Below, piece after piece: positions 25,701-37,905 of a stretch of 64,000 bases of DNA. Where the stretch lies: contig CP141146.1 of NCBI GenBank assembly GCA_035235625.1, positions 2,784,501 through 2,848,500 of the forward strand, given 5' to 3'. Made by a program: the position numbers and the translations under genes. The DNA is from Saururus chinensis (lineage: Eukaryota > Streptophyta > Magnoliopsida > Piperales > Saururaceae). The first letter of the stretch is position 1; each line of letters opens with the position of its first letter. Below the pieces are notes generated by a model that was not told where the DNA came from, searched no databases, and saw only the letters and a list, made by a program, of their open reading frames with translations.

Positions 25701-25878
25701 TCAGCGCCTCCCCGGAGGCCACCCTCCCAGCGAACCCGTCCAGGTCGCTCCGCCGGAAGGCGTGCACGAGGACGGAGAGGCGGCGCGGCGGAGCTACAAG
25801 AAGAAGCCGTCGGAACGGCCGGAGGCCGGCCCCCGCGGGGCCGACAAAAGGAGGGCGCCACTGCAGGCTCGTGGCCAT
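22747..25878 (-). CDS. Probable organelle-targeted membrane protein with zinc ribbon
   Basis: Four exons join in frame to 248 aa: 25878-25486, 24815-24762, 23509-23384, 22920-22747, all GT-AG. Residues 1 to about 40 are rich in R, A, P and S without acidic residues, which suggests a plastid or mitochondrial transit peptide. Residues about 45-131 are charged and helical-looking (DSFARSAALRARELDRDLGL). Exon 3 encodes a 42-residue hydrophobic block (150-191) that could span a membrane twice. Exon 4 has CPAC (194-197) and CANC (211-214), a zinc-ribbon pattern, and ends in an acidic tail. I do not recognise a named orthologue, so no function is claimed. The start is the MATSL methionine; an upstream in-frame ATG at 25983 would add a proline-rich stretch encoded through a poly-G/C tract and is less likely. 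Confidence 0.85.
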
Positions 25879-25893
25879 GGGATGAATCGGCGA

Positions 25894-25911
25894 GGGGGGG
25901 GGGGGGGGGGG
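25894..25911. repeat. 18-G homopolymer (poly-C in the leader of the minus-strand gene)
   Basis: Eighteen consecutive G on the plus strand lie 16 bp upstream of the start codon of the minus-strand zinc-ribbon gene, so the mRNA leader would carry an 18-C run. The plus strand could form a G-quadruplex. The length is error-prone in sequencing. Confidence 0.8.
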
Positions 25912-26204
25912 AAGGGGGAGAGAGAAAGCCGAAAGCTTTCCAGGTGATGGCGGTCTCTTTGCGGATCTTTTTCCCCTGCCCAATGCAGCTGGGAACTCGG
26001 GGTTTTGCTATCCTGCGCTGATGGTGGTCACTGGTAGCGTAGCAGATTCCCGAACCTGAGAGACTGATGTTGGGCTGCTGCTAAATTGGGCCATGAAAAC
26101 ACTGGGGAAGTCTCTTCCCACCAATTCTGCTTGGTTTGGGCTGTGGCCCATTTGATCCTGTTTTTGCTCTGTTAACTTTTTTTAAAAAATTTACGTAAAA
26201 TTTT

Positions 26205-26392
26205 GTTGGACAGATATCTGATTGAAAAATGCTCGACGTAAAGTTTTATACGTCAAAACTCTACATTATTTTAACATGATTTATGAGCGGGGCCATACTC
26301 AGCAATGGTGTTGAAACAATGAAATACAGTTTTGAGGTATAAAACTTAACGTCACAACAGCATTATATCAGATAATCATGTTCGTTAAGGGA
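26205..26392. repeat. Small inverted-repeat element (MITE-like)
   Basis: Arms near 26232-26260 (GACGTAAAGTTTTATACGTC) and 26330-26357 are inverted copies with two mismatches. Weaker similarity runs outward to about 26205 and 26392 (ATCTGAT...ATGCT). It is non-coding and sits upstream of the minus-strand zinc-ribbon gene. Confidence 0.6.
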
Positions 26393-26399
26393 AATGACT

Positions 26400-27709
26400 A
26401 AAGTCAAACTTTACATGTTTATGCGTAAGCACGTCAAGATTGAACAAGCTTTAATTAAAAGAATAACCACAACCATAATGATAATAATAATAGTAACAAG
26501 ATGAGAGATAAAAAAGAAAAAAAATACATGGCATGACCCACAATATGTGAGAATATTACAGTTCTAGAGTTGTAGACGCCCTAAAAACACCATTGCTTTG
26601 GTTGCATTCAGAGTTTGGCACCCCGACCTCCATTTGGAACGACCATGCCGAAGAAGGTGTCGACGACCAACTATGCATGCTAGCAACGTACAGCTCTAAA
26701 AGTAGAAGAATGAAGAGGGAGTACTGAGGGGGAACATCACACAAAAAGGTGCCTACCAAACAAAAGAGACTTCATGGACAAGGAAAAAAATATCTACAAA
26801 CACAAAAGATATATAATACGAAAGGGTTTGGGAAGAGAGGAGTGGGGAAGGTAGCCGAAATGGTGGATGGGTTAAGTGCGAGGGGAGAAGGCCAGGAAGG
26901 AGATGCAGAGGAAGGAGGTACGAGAAGAGAGCATGTCAACTAAGGAGAAAGACACTACACTGAAGATAAAGGCTAGAGTAGAAACTGGAAATCTGGAGTT
27001 ACAATAGGCTCAAATAAAGGTGAGCTGGGTGCTGCCTAGCACTAAGCAATTCCCACACACCACACGGTTCACTCTAACAACAAGATGCGCTAAAGGAAAC
27101 TAAGTACATCATAATTCATGCCTATCTCTATTCATAATGGAGAGAACTTTGCCTTTTTGTTCACCACATTCGTTACTTAGTTTAATATATAATAATATCT
27201 TGTCTGGGTAGATGTACTTTTAATGCTCCCTTGTGACAATGAGATAGACAACACACACACAAACTTACATTAGCGCTAGTTATAAGCTAATATGTGCACC
27301 ATCAATCTCAAATTTCAAGGGCTCCCTTGTAGTCCTTATGTTGGGCTCATTATCAGAGCGAAGTATTAAAGCTTCTGTGTTGGCAAGGTTACTTAAACCA
27401 AAATATGCTTCCTCAATCCCACTATGAAGGAAAAAAAGATGCTAATAACCTTAAACCACTTGCTGTCCAACACAAGGCACATTGTTTTCAAGAAACCCCG
27501 TGGTAATGTTGAAAATACATAAGGCACAACTTTTTCATCAAACCCCAATAATTAATGCTATGTTGAGAATATGTCATATCCAAAATCCAGCCTTCCCTGA
27601 CTTACCAAGCATGCAAGCGCCGCATAGTCGTCTGCCCTGCAAGCATGTATGTGACAATGTGCACTAAAGCTCATTAAGACGTATTATCTCTTCATGTCTA
27701 TTCTTCTCT
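26400..27709. other. Intergenic spacer with a second copy of a hairpin-family arm
   Basis: No coding exon is recognisable. At 27290-27360 the sequence CACCATCAATCTCAAATTTC...GGGCTCATTATCAGAG repeats the right arm of the 15482-15645 element, with a decayed left arm near 27235. The rest is unremarkable. Confidence 0.5.
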
Positions 27710-30639
27710 TTCAAAATAAAAAAAACAGTTTTTTCCATATTACCTTGCCGAAGAATGAAAATTTCTATATTCCGTAAGTTTTAAACACAAATGTCATATA
27801 ACCTATTTTTGGACAAAATTGCCCTTAGGTTTCCACTATCCCATATAACATAGAACTCTATAATATAATAAATGCCTACGGGAACAGTGATGTGCCATTT
27901 CGGTGTGTTTCATTAGCGGCCAACGGAAGTCACTGGTGGGAGGTAAATGACGGTAACTCCCCGGAGAGCATCGTTCAACAAGAAAAAAATATTTTTTTGA
28001 CACCGCAGACGATTTGTGAGGGCTCCAAAGGCTGTATTTCGTAGAATCAATCCTTCTTTTACACTAATCATAGATAGGATCGGTACTTACATACATTACA
28101 ACGGAGAGGTAGACAATGATGACATGTATATTGGTGGAATTACACAGTTGATGAACATTCATCCGTCGGTGAGCTTTAGTGAGTTGCTGGTTCTAGTCAA
28201 AGCATGACTTGCCGTCAAATGGTCATGTCACTTTGAAGTATTTAATTTCATCTTCACAATCATCCATGATAAATGAATTACAAGATGATGAGGACCTCCA
28301 ATCAGTGTTCTTCATTCATAAGAAGGCGAATAAGGAGGTGTTATCATTATATGTTGAGATGAAAGAGCCCGACAACAGTGACAAATCACCATATGTAGAA
28401 AGGAACCAGACATCCAATAAAGCTAAATCACTGGTCGTAATGGCTCAGCCCAGCTCTAATGTCGAATTTCATACCAGATTCAATGAAACACAGTTCACAT
28501 TTGAAACTGTCAGGTAACAATGAATCTTTAGATTATACGCAATTGGACATTTTTGTGTACTCGAGACCACGATATAGACCATATCGTGTTAAGTTAAAAT
28601 CATATCGTGTGAAGAAAGAAACACGATGTGTAATATATTGCATTAGTAATTATACGACATCCACATGTGATATATCAATTATGATTTTCAGCATAGATAT
28701 AATAACATGACATGCATTCATGTTGTGGTTTCGATAACACGATTTGAATTGTAAGTGTGTTAACCGAATACACGATGTTGAGTGATGCCGCATTTTTTTA
28801 ACATAATAATGTGCAATGCAGATTGGGAGAACCAGGAAACTTGCCCTCAACAAATCCATGTTATTCTTCTTTCACCAATCCAATGAGTACATAATCTGAA
28901 ATATAAGTCAATTAGAATAGATCAGAGGAATTGTCACCGATGATGGGTGGGAGAAGGATTTCATTTGATAACTACGAACCTCCATACAACCCTTGTAATT
29001 ACAACAGTGAAGAAGGCGAAGAAGTTGAGAATATGTGGGGTGAGGATAAGTGGTACGATAATGATATAGTTGACATGGAAAACATGTCTAACCACGAAGA
29101 ATTTGGAAATAGCAAGGTTCCCAGTAATGTCGACGTTGAAGTGGATACAAATTGGGATACAGTCGATGATTTAAACATGTTAGAACCGAATATTGGTGAA
29201 GGCCAGCTAATGATGAACAATTTGCAAGCTAAGGATTGCCAAAAGCTCCTCAAATTGGGCACACATTTTCTTAGCTTGTTGCATTTCAAGAGGATTTTGA
29301 TCGACTTAGCAATAAAGGCGAATTTTACACACCGTGTTGTGGATGAAAATAGGAATACGTATGCCGCAAAGTGCTACAATAATTCTTATAACTGGTACAT
29401 AAGGGCTTCAAATATAGGAGATCATGTGATTGTCACGAGGTTAGTGCCGAATCATTCATGTGGAACCCAAAGGAAGTCAACTGACCATCCCCTAGCATCA
29501 CACCTTTGGATTGCGAGAAAATGTTATGGCCTATTTAAAGACTCAGTGGACATTATACCTAAGAGCATAACAAGTTATATTTTGAAACACTGGGGCATAA
29601 CTACGAACTACAAGAAATGCTGGTGTGCAGGTAATGTATGAGACTAATCGAAGTATTGATTTAGTGTCACGATATGTTAGTCTAGCGTGTTATCGTTTAC
29701 ACGCTTATACTACAGTTGCATTTTGCGCTCACATGACATATGTACATATCATGTTAACATGAACATGATCAGTCATCGTACATGGTTTCCGATCACACGA
29801 CTAAAAACAATGTCGTGTGATCTGGACCACGATGTAAGCCACTATCGTATAACCTTTACTAAAGTGTATTAAGTCGTACAGGTAAAGCACTGACTGATTT
29901 AATAGATGGGGACCCAGACAAACCCTACCGCATACTTCTTGCTTACAAAAGGTAGATAGAATATATAAATCTAGGAAGTATAGTTGTTCCAATGAGATTA
30001 TGTGATATTCTCGGACCTATAGGTGGGTACGATTTTAAAAGAGTATTTTGGATGTTTGGTCCTCTTGTGAGAGCTATTAGAACAACACTGAGGCCATTGC
30101 TAATGGTAGATGCAACTTTCTTTAAAGGAAAGTATCATGGACAACTATTGATAGCAACTACATTGGACGAGAATAATAATATTTTGTGTGTTGCATTTGT
30201 AGTGGTTGAGAACGAGTGCGAGAAAACATGGTGCTGGTTTCTTGAGTTTCTTAGAAATCATCTACTCTCTGATCCTTCAACCGAGTTGGATATAATCATT
30301 TCTGTTACACAGAAGGGATCGACAAATGCTATTAAGTAGTTTTTCCCACATCTACACACCATGGATATTGCATCCATCATATGGCAGCAAATATGCTGGA
30401 CAGATTCAAGGACAACTACCTAAAGAACCAGCTCAATGTTGCAACTGAAACTTTCAGCACAATGTGTGTGATGAAATAATGAACAACATTAAAGAACATA
30501 ATCCCGAAGCATATGCTTGGCTAAATAAGATATGTTTGAAGCATTAGGCCAATGTCGCATTTCCGGGGAAAAGATATGGGACCCTAAGCTCAAATAGGTC
30601 TAAAAATGCCAATGCAATGATAAAAAAGCCAGATCGATG

Positions 30640-32339
30640 TGTAATGCCCCGACCCGAAAACCGATCTGGGCCGGGGGTCCGGAAATGATAAAAACCAAAC
30701 CCAGAACCGGGAGCGGCGAACTTTGAGTGCGAGAGTCTTCTTGTTCCTCTACGTGCTTCAGAACTTTAGTGCTCTGTTACACGTAGGCCAGAACAAACCT
30801 AATTATATAACTAATTCGGATTGGGCCAACGTTGCCTTGCCGTTGGTTGCCTATGTACGTATCGGATAACATCCGCGATGTTACTCGGATACGATCTTAT
30901 CCGTACGTAGTTTTGCCTACTGGCTACTACATACATCAAACCATACGAAAACACATGTATACCTGAATATTTAATTGGGGTTATACGAAAACCCGTAAAA
31001 CACCGGCAACACATATCTTGCTCTATCATAGAGACAAGCACCACAACATGCCTCACTCTATCCGAGAGCAAATCCATCACATTCACATGTATCGCTCCAT
31101 CACTGAGCCGAGACCACATGCATCACATGTCTCGCTCTATTACTTGGCCAAGACCGAACACACACACAACACGTCTCTCTCTAACCCAGAGCGAGACGGC
31201 ACACATCATGTCATATAAGCATAGCATATCATAATATAAAGGATCATAACATATCAAGGCATAGCATATACCCTATCTAGCACATGCATTCTATAATTAA
31301 AATAGGGGGTCAGAAACGCTTACTCCCCTAATGTCTCGCGAGGTAGCGGTATTCGGGGTACTCATTTCTGGGCGTCCTCCCCTTTGGATCCGGAGACAGC
31401 GAACGGAGAGTCCTCTAACCTCCGCACGTTCCTTGCCTTGCGACAAAAGATGACTGACCAACTGTCCCCTTTCTCGAAGACTTCTCATTTTCCGCGCCCG
31501 TAAGCGACGGATATAACGTCCCTTTCCCCGGGACGTTTCTCACACTTCGTGGCCCATCAGTAAAGGGTGGATCCTTCCCTACTTCAGGCAATGACCCACG
31601 ATGCAGCCCGTGATGGAGGACGGAGTCCCCCTTTCTCTCCGGGCTGCTGCTCTCTCTTCGGGGCAGGAGGGTGGTAGATAGAGCCTCATCTTGCCCTAGG
31701 CCGTTTCCCCTTCTAGTGACGCTAACTTGAGGGATATGTCATTGCGTAGATCACCCTCGAATTAGCTAGGAACGCCTCAAGAACGACTCGAATCGGACTT
31801 AAAATGAGTGAGAAACGAAGAACAAAAGTTTCTGAATATGGGAGAGAACACAGAAACGTGGGAAAGGATCCCCCCCCCCCTTAGCTAAATGCTCTAGACG
31901 ATATTTATAGAAAAATTAGATAGACGTGAAGCTGAAATGTGGCAGATAAGATTGATATGCGTCTGTCCTATCCGCTGCATCAGCGATCTTATCCACTTCG
32001 TTAGCAAACCTATCTGCTTCATCGTTAGTCTTATCCACTACATCGTCGATCCTATCCGCTTCATCGTCAGTCTTATCCACTGCATCATCGATCTTATCTA
32101 GAATGATATTATTTTATTCAAATAATATCTTGACCTTAAAACGCGATAACTTCCAACCTTGACATTGGAATTGCATGTTTTTATTACCGATGGACTCGTG
32201 TCGACGAGCGCTTTGAAATAAGACCACACATAGGTAGGTTATCCCGCACTTTTTATGTAGTCCCGCCTATATAGCGTGCTTCCCGGGGCTGTAGCTTTTG
32301 TTGTTGACCTTCATTTTGCGCGTTCTTCGATTCGTTACA
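30640..32339 (-). mobile_element. LTR-like insertion, opposite in orientation to its neighbour
   Basis: It begins TGTAATGCCCCGACCC at the point where the transposase frame is lost. Its first roughly 570 bp match, in inverted orientation, the last roughly 550 bp of the 32383-34336 element (for example TTGCCGTTGGTTGCCTA and the TCTCGCTCTAT...GAGCGAGAC blocks). The right edge is uncertain; TTCGTTACA at 32331-32339 is the best candidate. No target duplication was found, so the insertion may be truncated or rearranged. Confidence 0.5.
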
Positions 32340-32382
32340 CTCGTTACTCCGAGCTCTACCCAGACAAGGGGATTTCACCTAA

Positions 32383-34336
32383 TGTGACACCTCGCTTTTC
32401 AATTACGTCTAACCAAGGGGGTTAGAGGTAATTAGTGATTTTTCTAATAAATTATAAACGGTTTCAACTGTTGAAACCTCCGTATTTGAGTAGATCTTGA
32501 AGAAACGAGCGTAATGAATCATAGAACGGACGAAACGGAGGTCGAGATCGGAAGTTACAATATTTGAGAAAAGTGCAATTTAGGTGGGACCCACTTAGAA
32601 AGAGCACGATTTATTGCTTTAAGTGGGTTAGTATTGAAGGGCTCGTCGATATGAGTCCAACGGTGCCAAGAACGCGCAAATCCGAATCTGGGGTAGGAAG
32701 TTGCGCGCGTTTGTAATTTTGAGTATAAAAATAAAATCAAAGAAAAAGGAAAGCCAACGCGTGGCGCGCAACTGGCGTGCGCCGCGGTGCGCAGCTGGAG
32801 CGGCAAAACACGCGCCCACGGAACTGCGGGTGCTGCATTTTGGCGGGTGCCGTGGAACGTGAGCGCGACCTGCGCTGCGCGTTATCGCGGGCACGCGCGC
32901 GACTTCGGCAAGCGGCGCCGCTGGTTTTGGCGGCACGGCGCCGCGGTTTCGGCAGCTCGGGGGTCTATAAATACTTCATTCTATTCCTTTCTGAAACCAG
33001 AACTTCTCCTCTCCCGTTTCTGATCGTTTTGGGGCCGATTAAGGCCGTTCAAGACCCGTTTCCTACTAAATCGAGAGTGCTCTACGCAATGGAGTGGTCC
33101 TTTCTTCGAGTTGGAGTCCGTATAAGGAGGAAAATGCCCTAAGATAAGGAGAGGTTCTGCCCGCTACCTTCGAGCATCGACCAATTTCGTTTTCTCTGTT
33201 TCTTGCCATCCTAACTCCGATTTAGTCGATTCAAGAGGCGTTTTTGACTAAATCGAGTATGTTCTACGCGATGGAGGATTCCGTTTTTTGAGTTGGAGAT
33301 GAAGAGGAAATGTCCCATGACAAAGAGAGGCTCTGCCCGTTATCTTCTACCCGTACCGACCAACTTCGTTTTCTCTGTTTCTGGCCATCCTAACTCCGAC
33401 TTAGTCAATTCAAGAGGCGTTCTTGACTAAATCGAGTAGGTTCTACGTGATGGAGGGCTCCGTTTTCCAAGTTGGCAACCATATCAAGAGAAAATGCTCT
33501 AAGACAAGGAGAGGCCCTGCCTGTTATTCTCAAACACCGGAACGAGAAAAAGAGACCCGGAGCAAGACGGGGTTTTGTCTATAGATACCGATATCGTATG
33601 AGTTATGATGGAAGTAAGCATTTCCGATCTTCCATTGTAATTATAGAACAACATGTGATGTGTGTTATGCTACGATTTTTATATTTGTTGTGCTATGTGC
33701 CTATATGCCTTGTTGTGTGTTTATATGCTATGCTATGTGCCTATATGTCATGTTGTCTGTCTATATGCCATATTGTGTACCTATATGCCATGATGTGTGT
33801 GGTCTCGCTCTAGGGTAGAGCGAGACGTGTAATTTGTGTTTTTAGTCTCGGCTCAGTGATAGAGCGAGACGCGTATATGTGATTATCAGCGAGATGTACG
33901 TTTTTGGCTTATTAACTTCCGCTTGACTCCGATATATGACGAATTTTTGTAAATATCAGTATATGCATATTTTAACGTATATAATTTTGTGACGATTATT
34001 GTATGTAGTAGCCATTAGGCAGAACTACGTTTGGATCCGATCGTGTTGGAATAATATCCAATACGTATGTAGGCAACCAACGGCAAAACAACATTGGCCC
34101 GATCCAAATTAATGATAAATATATGTTTTGTTTTAGACACGGCGAACTGTGAAGCTCCATTGTGTGTATACGTTCGTTATAATCTGAGTCTACGTACATG
34201 GAAACCTTAAAGCTTCGTAGTGCGTAGACGAAGGTTGTACCTCTCGCACACAGATGTTGATTCCTGGCTCAAGGAAAAGAAAAGAAAAATTTTCCATAAG
34301 TGATTTTGTGGACCCGGCTTGGGTTGGGTCGTTACA
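32383..34336 (+). mobile_element. Solo-LTR-like element with TSD CCTAA
   Basis: A 1954-bp segment starts TGTGACACCTCGC and ends GGGTCGTTACA, flanked on both sides by CCTAA (32378-32382 and 34337-34341). It contains a GC-rich stretch, a TATAAATA box at 32966-32973 and then about three tandem copies of a 179-bp unit (33003-33540), as expected for U3 promoter and transcribed sequence. No retroelement protein is present, so it is read as a solo LTR. Confidence 0.8.
33003..33540 (+). repeat. 179-bp tandem repeat, about three copies, inside an LTR
   Basis: TTCGTTTTCTCTGTTTCT recurs at 33186 and 33365 within a longer unit. The unit includes CTAACTCCGA, GACTAAATCGAGTA and GGAGAGGYYCTGCCYGTTA-like blocks; the first copy is more diverged. 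It lies directly downstream of the LTR TATA box, so it would sit in the transcribed part of the element. Confidence 0.75.
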
Positions 34337-34599
34337 CCTAATGAAACCCCCAAACACTGATATCAAATTACCCTTAACACCCCGGGTTAAGCATAATCAG
34401 AAAATGGGTCGTTATGCGATGCTTATAACTTAGTTAATTGAGCACACAAGGGAGCACACGACGATATTATTTGAAAAACGTTGGACGGACTGCTAGAATA
34501 TGATGGAAGAGTTAACCCCATTTGCCCACAAACACCTCAAAAATAGGCAAGAAGAAGCAAGGAATGTGATTGTATTGCCTGTGTTAATGAAAGAATTCT

Positions 34600-35570
34600 A
34601 GGTTAACTCGCTATATCACTAGGTACATTTCATTCATACGGTGATGTACATAGCGTGTGTACATTTATTCGTGAGTTGCTTATATCGTGTTAGTGTGTTT
34701 GTTTAGTTACACGACAGTAAGCCTTATGAGTTGTATCACCGATTACATGTTATTTTCATTTATCGTGTAAGTCGGTATGATTAACGTAGATGATCGTATG
34801 ATACGTTGTGTAATCAATGACATGACAGTTTTGTTTATTGTGAGCTCATTCTCACGATATTTTCTTCACATGATGTGGTAAACCTAGTTGATCATACTTG
34901 CACATGTGGAAAGTTTCAACAATCGATCATAGACATTTCTATGTGTTTGAGTACTGTGAAAGATGGTACTCTGCTGAATTATATTGAATGACCTATCGAG
35001 AGTTATTACACCCAACAAAGGATAGGTACCAATGGACACAGGATGAAGTTATGCCTACATTCAGCCCACCTATCCCATAGAAGTAGCGGGGGCATCCACG
35101 AAAAAATTGGATAGTCAAAACCAAATGTCAAAGCCCCACAAAAATGTGGAACATGTGGTCAATTGGGTCACAACTACAAACAATATACCAGCGCATAAGG
35201 GGAACCTCCCAATGTGGCAGATATCCCAACGACAAGCCAAAGGAGGTCGAATAATAGAGTAGGCAAACGACGTAAAGAAGGGGAGCATCGATCAGGGTTA
35301 CCTTTTCTACCCCCGTTCTTCAGCTGAAAGTTTTGTAAATACATCGTGTCATTGACAACACGCAATATGTAATTAATGTGTTTTTGAAAACACAATATGG
35401 TGTGTATATGGCATACTGTATATATATCGTGTAATCGACAACACGTCCAAAGTGGTTACGTGTTACTACTTACACGATAAGAACAAATGATAATAAATTC
35501 TTTTGACATGTGGTGTATTGATTACACGTTATTGGTCATTTCGTGTGTTTGCACATACGACATTTGCATG
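34600..35570. repeat. ATCGTGT/ACACGAT-rich MULE sequence
   Basis: Between and after the C-terminal transposase exons are many short inverted motifs of the form CGTGT...ATCGA...ACACG, for example at 34680-34820 and 35338-35560. The same motif fills 28540-28790, 29660-29870, 49340-49560, 50590-50870 and 51660-51905, always in the presumed introns or spacers of the MULE genes. Confidence 0.6.
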
Positions 35571-37679
35571 ATAATAACTACCAAATTCCCAATGCATCAT
35601 TCCCGAAGAATCACCACAATGTCTGGTGTATCAATAACTTCCATAACCCGACGATTGCTTTAGCGCCGGATGGTGAATCGACCCCCGATCGGAACAGTCC
35701 TCACCTATATCCGATGGAGGGCATGATTCACTATCAGACGATATATCAATGTGGAACACCAACTTTGTGTTAAGATAGTCCTTTGGCTGCAGACTGACCT
35801 CCTCCTAAGTCATCTTTTTCGCAGCCTCCTCCTCGACCTCTATCACATTGCAGATACTCTCGAGTACTTCCTCATCAACTGGAGGAGTATTCGATTAATT
35901 ACTACCATTGTTGTCACGCCCCGGCACCTGCCTGACATGAGCCGAACCCGGTCCAAGGGCTGGTCGATACACAAGGGGGCGACTAGATTGCATTGCGAAA
36001 ATCTTTAACCCCTTAATTGGGTATTTAATATAAACACAGAGTCGCGCACCTTTAGTCCTTTGAGTAAGAGTAATGAGGTAAAAGTAAAAAGAGGATAACA
36101 ACTCTGATATAAAATCCTGAGCCGACATGTGGCTCGAAACAGAAAATTTAAGACAAGTCTAAAACTAGAAGATACACATGAGTCAGAAACATAGTAACCA
36201 AAACAAGGTGTTTTATGATCATAATAGCATAAATCAGAAGACAAAATAACATTCGATAGCATCCATGCTTAATCCCATGCATATCCCAGTCGTCCCTTAT
36301 ACAGGGAATCTTGATTAACTGCATGTCGTACCATGTAGCCCCAAAACAAAAACATAGAAAGAGGGGTGAGTAAAACTCAGTAAGTTTTGAACTACAGTAA
36401 CATTAATCATAAAAAGAACCACGGTACAACAACATGGTAATTCATATCAACATTTTATATAACATCCCTATTTTTTATTAATCCCCCTAGTTCCATAAGT
36501 AATCATCCTGCATACGAGTATCTCATACATGCTAATCATGGCTTTAATAATCACATCATAGCACAACATCAATCCTACATAATAAGTGATTATCACACAA
36601 TCATGCATATCAAGTCATTCTCCTTCATAGCATTCAACCTGTATAACATGTGTACTCAACACATAATCATATAATACAAGCTCATATTATTCATCCATAG
36701 CTCATTCACCCTGCACGATAAGAGTCTCAATCATACAATACTAAATCATGCATAATAACTAATATTCACATGTGTCACATAATTACAATCATCCCTACAC
36801 AACCTGTGTAACATTGGCATAATATTAACTTATGCACATGCATCATCAACAAATGGTGAATGTCTCCATCATGGAGAGAAGTACAATCAAGCTACACAGG
36901 TTGGACATAGTCCGATTTTCACACACGAAACGTAAAGTGTTCGGGGTAGTCAGCTCCTCAATCTACTCGCCCTGGACAATCTTGGCCAAGGAATGTCTGA
37001 ATCTCACATTGTAACGCCAGAGATTTTTCATCCCTTTTTCTTAAAACTCATAGAATTTTTTTTTATATGTTAAATCGGAGTCAAAATGACAAAATCAAAA
37101 CCTGTATAAACAGTTTATAATTTTAAAACATCACACGGTTAAACATTGTACCGTCAAATCAAATATCCTCAGGCGCTACTCGAAAACACACGTACGACTA
37201 AATAACCATGATCATGGATTTTTAAATACAAATAACTCCCAGGCGTCCTCGAGTACAAGTCCCATAAACAGTCTACTCTGATCCAAATTAAAAGTCCAGA
37301 ATACATACACTTCAATCTCATCAAATACATCAGGTCGTGACACCAAATATACTTGAGTCGAGGGGGAACAATCCACCGAAAAGACGAGTGTCCATCTCTA
37401 GGAGCTCACCAACACATACCTGCAAAAGCCTCCCGAACAATGGGGCTAAAAGAAGTAGGGTGAGTATTTTCATACTCAGTAGGAAAATACTCAGTAGGGG
37501 AAACCCCAAACGGTGAACTCAATAAGTTCATAAATCATGTGTCATGCAACACAACATGAGGCAAACAACGTATATCAATTATGCTCATATCCAACTAATA
37601 ATGCATAGCATACCATGAAACCAAACTCATACAAACACCCTTAATCAGAGTCTTACAAACATACTCATCCCAACATACG

Positions 37680-37905
37680 CTAACTCATACAACTTACTCA
37701 ACTTGTACGACCTTACTCGTACAATCTTACCCTTACTCGTACAGTCTTACACTTACTGTCGAACTCATATTCAAACTCTTACAGTCGTGCTCAAACTCAC
37801 ACTCTTACAGTCGTACTCATCCTCAATCTTACAGTCGTGCACATACTCATCATCACACGCTTACTCAGAAACGCACAAACTCATTCATACAGTCGTATAC
37901 ATACT
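37680..37905. repeat. Minisatellite of CTCGTACAGTCTTA type
   Basis: Short irregular repeats of ACTCGTACAATCTTA and TTACAGTCGTACTCA run for about 220 bp. A longer version lies at the equivalent place in the second element (43340-43680). Confidence 0.7.

Larger units (their letters stand above)
28016..35190 (+). pseudogene. Broken MULE (mudrA-like) transposase, split by LTR insertions
   Basis: Coding pieces appear in order. 28016-28517 is an N-terminal region (YNGEVDNDDMYIGG ... DDEDLQSVFFIHK) with a frame break near 28208. 28931-29634 is an acidic segment then the MuDR DNA-binding domain (HFKRILIDLAIKANF ... YIRASNIGDHV), ending at a GT donor. 29881-30339 holds the MULE transposase domain, with VDATFFKGKYHGQLL. 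30355-30639 continues with HHGYCIHHMAANMLDRFKDN in a shifted frame. The C-terminal zinc knuckle part resumes at about 34900-35190 (CGTCGQLGHN, final Cys lost). Damage: in-frame stops, shifts, and the second catalytic Asp of the usual SDRQKG motif is replaced (SVTQKG). It cannot be active. The middle is interrupted by the LTR-like insertions at 30640-34336. Confidence 0.85.

Noticed and set aside
30640-34336. A single DNA transposon with long terminal inverted repeats
   Set aside because: At first the inverted arms suggested one element. The perfect CCTAA duplication around 32383-34336 and the TG...CA ends fit two opposed LTR insertions better.
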